Source: Maylandia zebra
Lineage: Eukaryota > Chordata > Actinopteri > Cichliformes > Cichlidae
NCBI RefSeq assembly: GCF_041146795.1
Contig: NC_135180.1
Span: 39,616,794 to 39,680,793 of the forward strand
Length of the DNA: 64,000 nt
Reading direction: 5' to 3'
A program made the position numbers and the translations under genes. Of this stretch, positions 62,935 to 64,000 are shown in pieces. A model generated the notes under the pieces. The model was given only the letters and a program-made list of their open reading frames with translations, had not been told where the DNA came from and did no database searches. The first letter of the stretch is position 1. The number at the start of each line of letters is the position of its first letter.

Positions 62935-63170
62935 GTAGCCAGGGATCCATCCGCCAGGGCCTCTGTTCCTGGCCACCGCCCAACACACATCGCACCCAAC
63001 TGCTATGGCACCTCCTGCAGCTGTTGGATCTACAAGAGGATGGGCCCAGGTCCCCTTATTCGAACTGTGCCTGGTTGGCCCCCATGAATCGCTCTTTGTC
63101 TGGTCCCTCACCCAGGACCAATTTGCCATGCGAGACCCTGCCAGTGTGCAAAACTGGAAATGTGGAAAAT
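62935..63170 (+). repeat. Dispersed repeat, right half
   Basis: Continues the repeat interrupted by the Penelope copy (left half 60946-61062). GC-rich, without a coherent reading frame. I recall similar text as common in fish genomes but cannot assign it. Confidence 0.4.
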
Positions 63171-63774
63171 GTAGCAGGAGTCTCTGATGTGGGGATTACT
63201 GAAAGAGAGGGAGAGTGTAATTAATTCCTAAATCAAAGGCAGTGAGTTAGGAGCAATGTCTTACTTTGCAGGCAAAAATAGTGTCTAGTTGAGCAGCAGG
63301 ATGAGACAGATGGTTAATCCCATCCTTTATTTCCAGAGATCCAGAGTGAAGCGGCGGGCAGGCAGGTGATGCAGGTGAGGCAGACACGGCCGAAGCGTGT
63401 AGCCTGAGTGGATAGGGTATCCAACTGTCTTGTTTTAGCCGGGACATACAGCTACCTTAAATGTCCCGTATATTGACGTTTACCTGCACTGTCAGTTTCT
63501 GACCAGCAATCTTGACTGCAATTGTATCAGACGCACACCAGATGTGAGGAGTAATATGTGATTAATAAAAATAAGGTGTCATTTGGTCTGCATAGCATAA
63601 TAAACTGGGTAAGTGAAGTCTGTATTTACAGTATATTATTACAGTATATATTTTTTCTTTTTTGCTTATTTTTAAAAGGAAATGCCCGTGTAATTTCTGT
63701 TATCATTTACTGTATTGTTTAATACTGTTTTAGATGAGGAACTGATTAAATTGAATACTATATTCTTTTAACTC
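63171..63774. other. No gene seen
   Basis: AT-rich towards the end. No coding similarity or repeat ends identified. Confidence 0.35.
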
Positions 63775-64000
63775 TGGACTCTGGCAGCCCTGCTGCCCTT
63801 TTGTTGTTGGACTTGTCAGCAGCTTTTGACACGGTCGACCATGACATCCTGTTATCACGGCTAGAATTTCATGCTGGCCTAAAAGGATCTGCCCTACAGT
63901 GGTTTCGGTCCTACTTGTCAGAAAGGTCTTTTCATGTCAATATGGGCCCCCATAACTCCAAAATAGCCCCTCTTAAATACGGTGTACCTCAAGGCTCTAT
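63775..64000 (+). pseudogene. L2-like LINE reverse transcriptase, partial at window end
   Basis: Open to the window edge in one frame. It reads AALLLLDLSAAFDTVDHDIL (RT motif A), ALQWFRSYLSERSF and LKYGVPQGS (start of motif B). No stop in this stretch; whether the rest is intact lies outside the window. Same clade as 25871-27690. Confidence 0.8.

Overview
The window looks like nuclear DNA from a ray-finned fish, most likely a percomorph; a cichlid is plausible but is not shown by the sequence. The support is four intact, single-exon fish-type odorant receptor genes set in a dense, layered field of typical teleost transposons: CR1/Rex1-like, L2-like and RTE/Rex-like LINEs, a tRNA-derived SINE, Ty3/Gypsy, BEL/Pao and ERV-like LTR elements, Tc1, hAT MITEs and a Penelope-like element. 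All family names come from recognising protein motifs and terminal sequences by eye. No database search was run.

Layout. 0-6.5 kb: odorant receptor OR1 (minus strand), a decayed RTE/Rex-like LINE and a large foldback element. 6.8-11.7 kb: the 5' scrap of a third receptor of the OR1 type, then mixed LINE, Penelope, satellite-like and Gypsy pieces. 12.3-13.3 kb: OR2 (plus strand), a paralogue of OR1 that shares a nearly identical 266-bp tract with it. 14-19 kb: SINEs, the 3' end of an unusual LTR element, a Tc1 fragment and a long CR1/Rex1-like reverse transcriptase (RT) with one frameshift. 19.4-21.9 kb: a GC-rich, poly-A-ended retroelement with no visible RT. 22-29.5 kb: pieces of a Gypsy element broken by several nested insertions. 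30.4-31.3 kb: a terminal-inverted-repeat element built around 24 units of a 21-bp repeat. 32.5-33.4 kb: OR3. 34-38.4 kb: hAT MITEs, a Gypsy integrase and an L2 3' end, nested. 40.4-41.4 kb: OR4. 41.7-44.6 kb: a LINE carrying a hAT insertion and a striking duplication containing 330 bp copied from the 34.7-kb locus. 44.65-54.55 kb: a BEL/Pao element split by an LTR element with a minisatellite-rich reading frame, a LINE, two SINEs and an ERV-like LTR. 54.8-63.2 kb: solo LTRs, LINE pieces, another copy of the unusual LTR element and a Penelope-like element with a clear target duplication. The window ends inside an L2 reverse transcriptase.

The only genes likely to serve the host are the four odorant receptors, in two paralogous pairs: OR1/OR2 with the fragment at 6.8 kb, and OR3/OR4. 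They are seven-transmembrane receptors expected at the membrane of olfactory sensory neurons. Almost all other coding-like sequence is broken transposon protein. I found no tRNA or rRNA gene, no CRISPR array and no new multi-gene system. The best leads are structural: the 330-bp templated insertion, the 21-bp-repeat element and the sequence module it shares with a hAT element, the LTR family with in-phase minisatellites, the Penelope copy with its hairpin, and the OR1/OR2 conversion tract.
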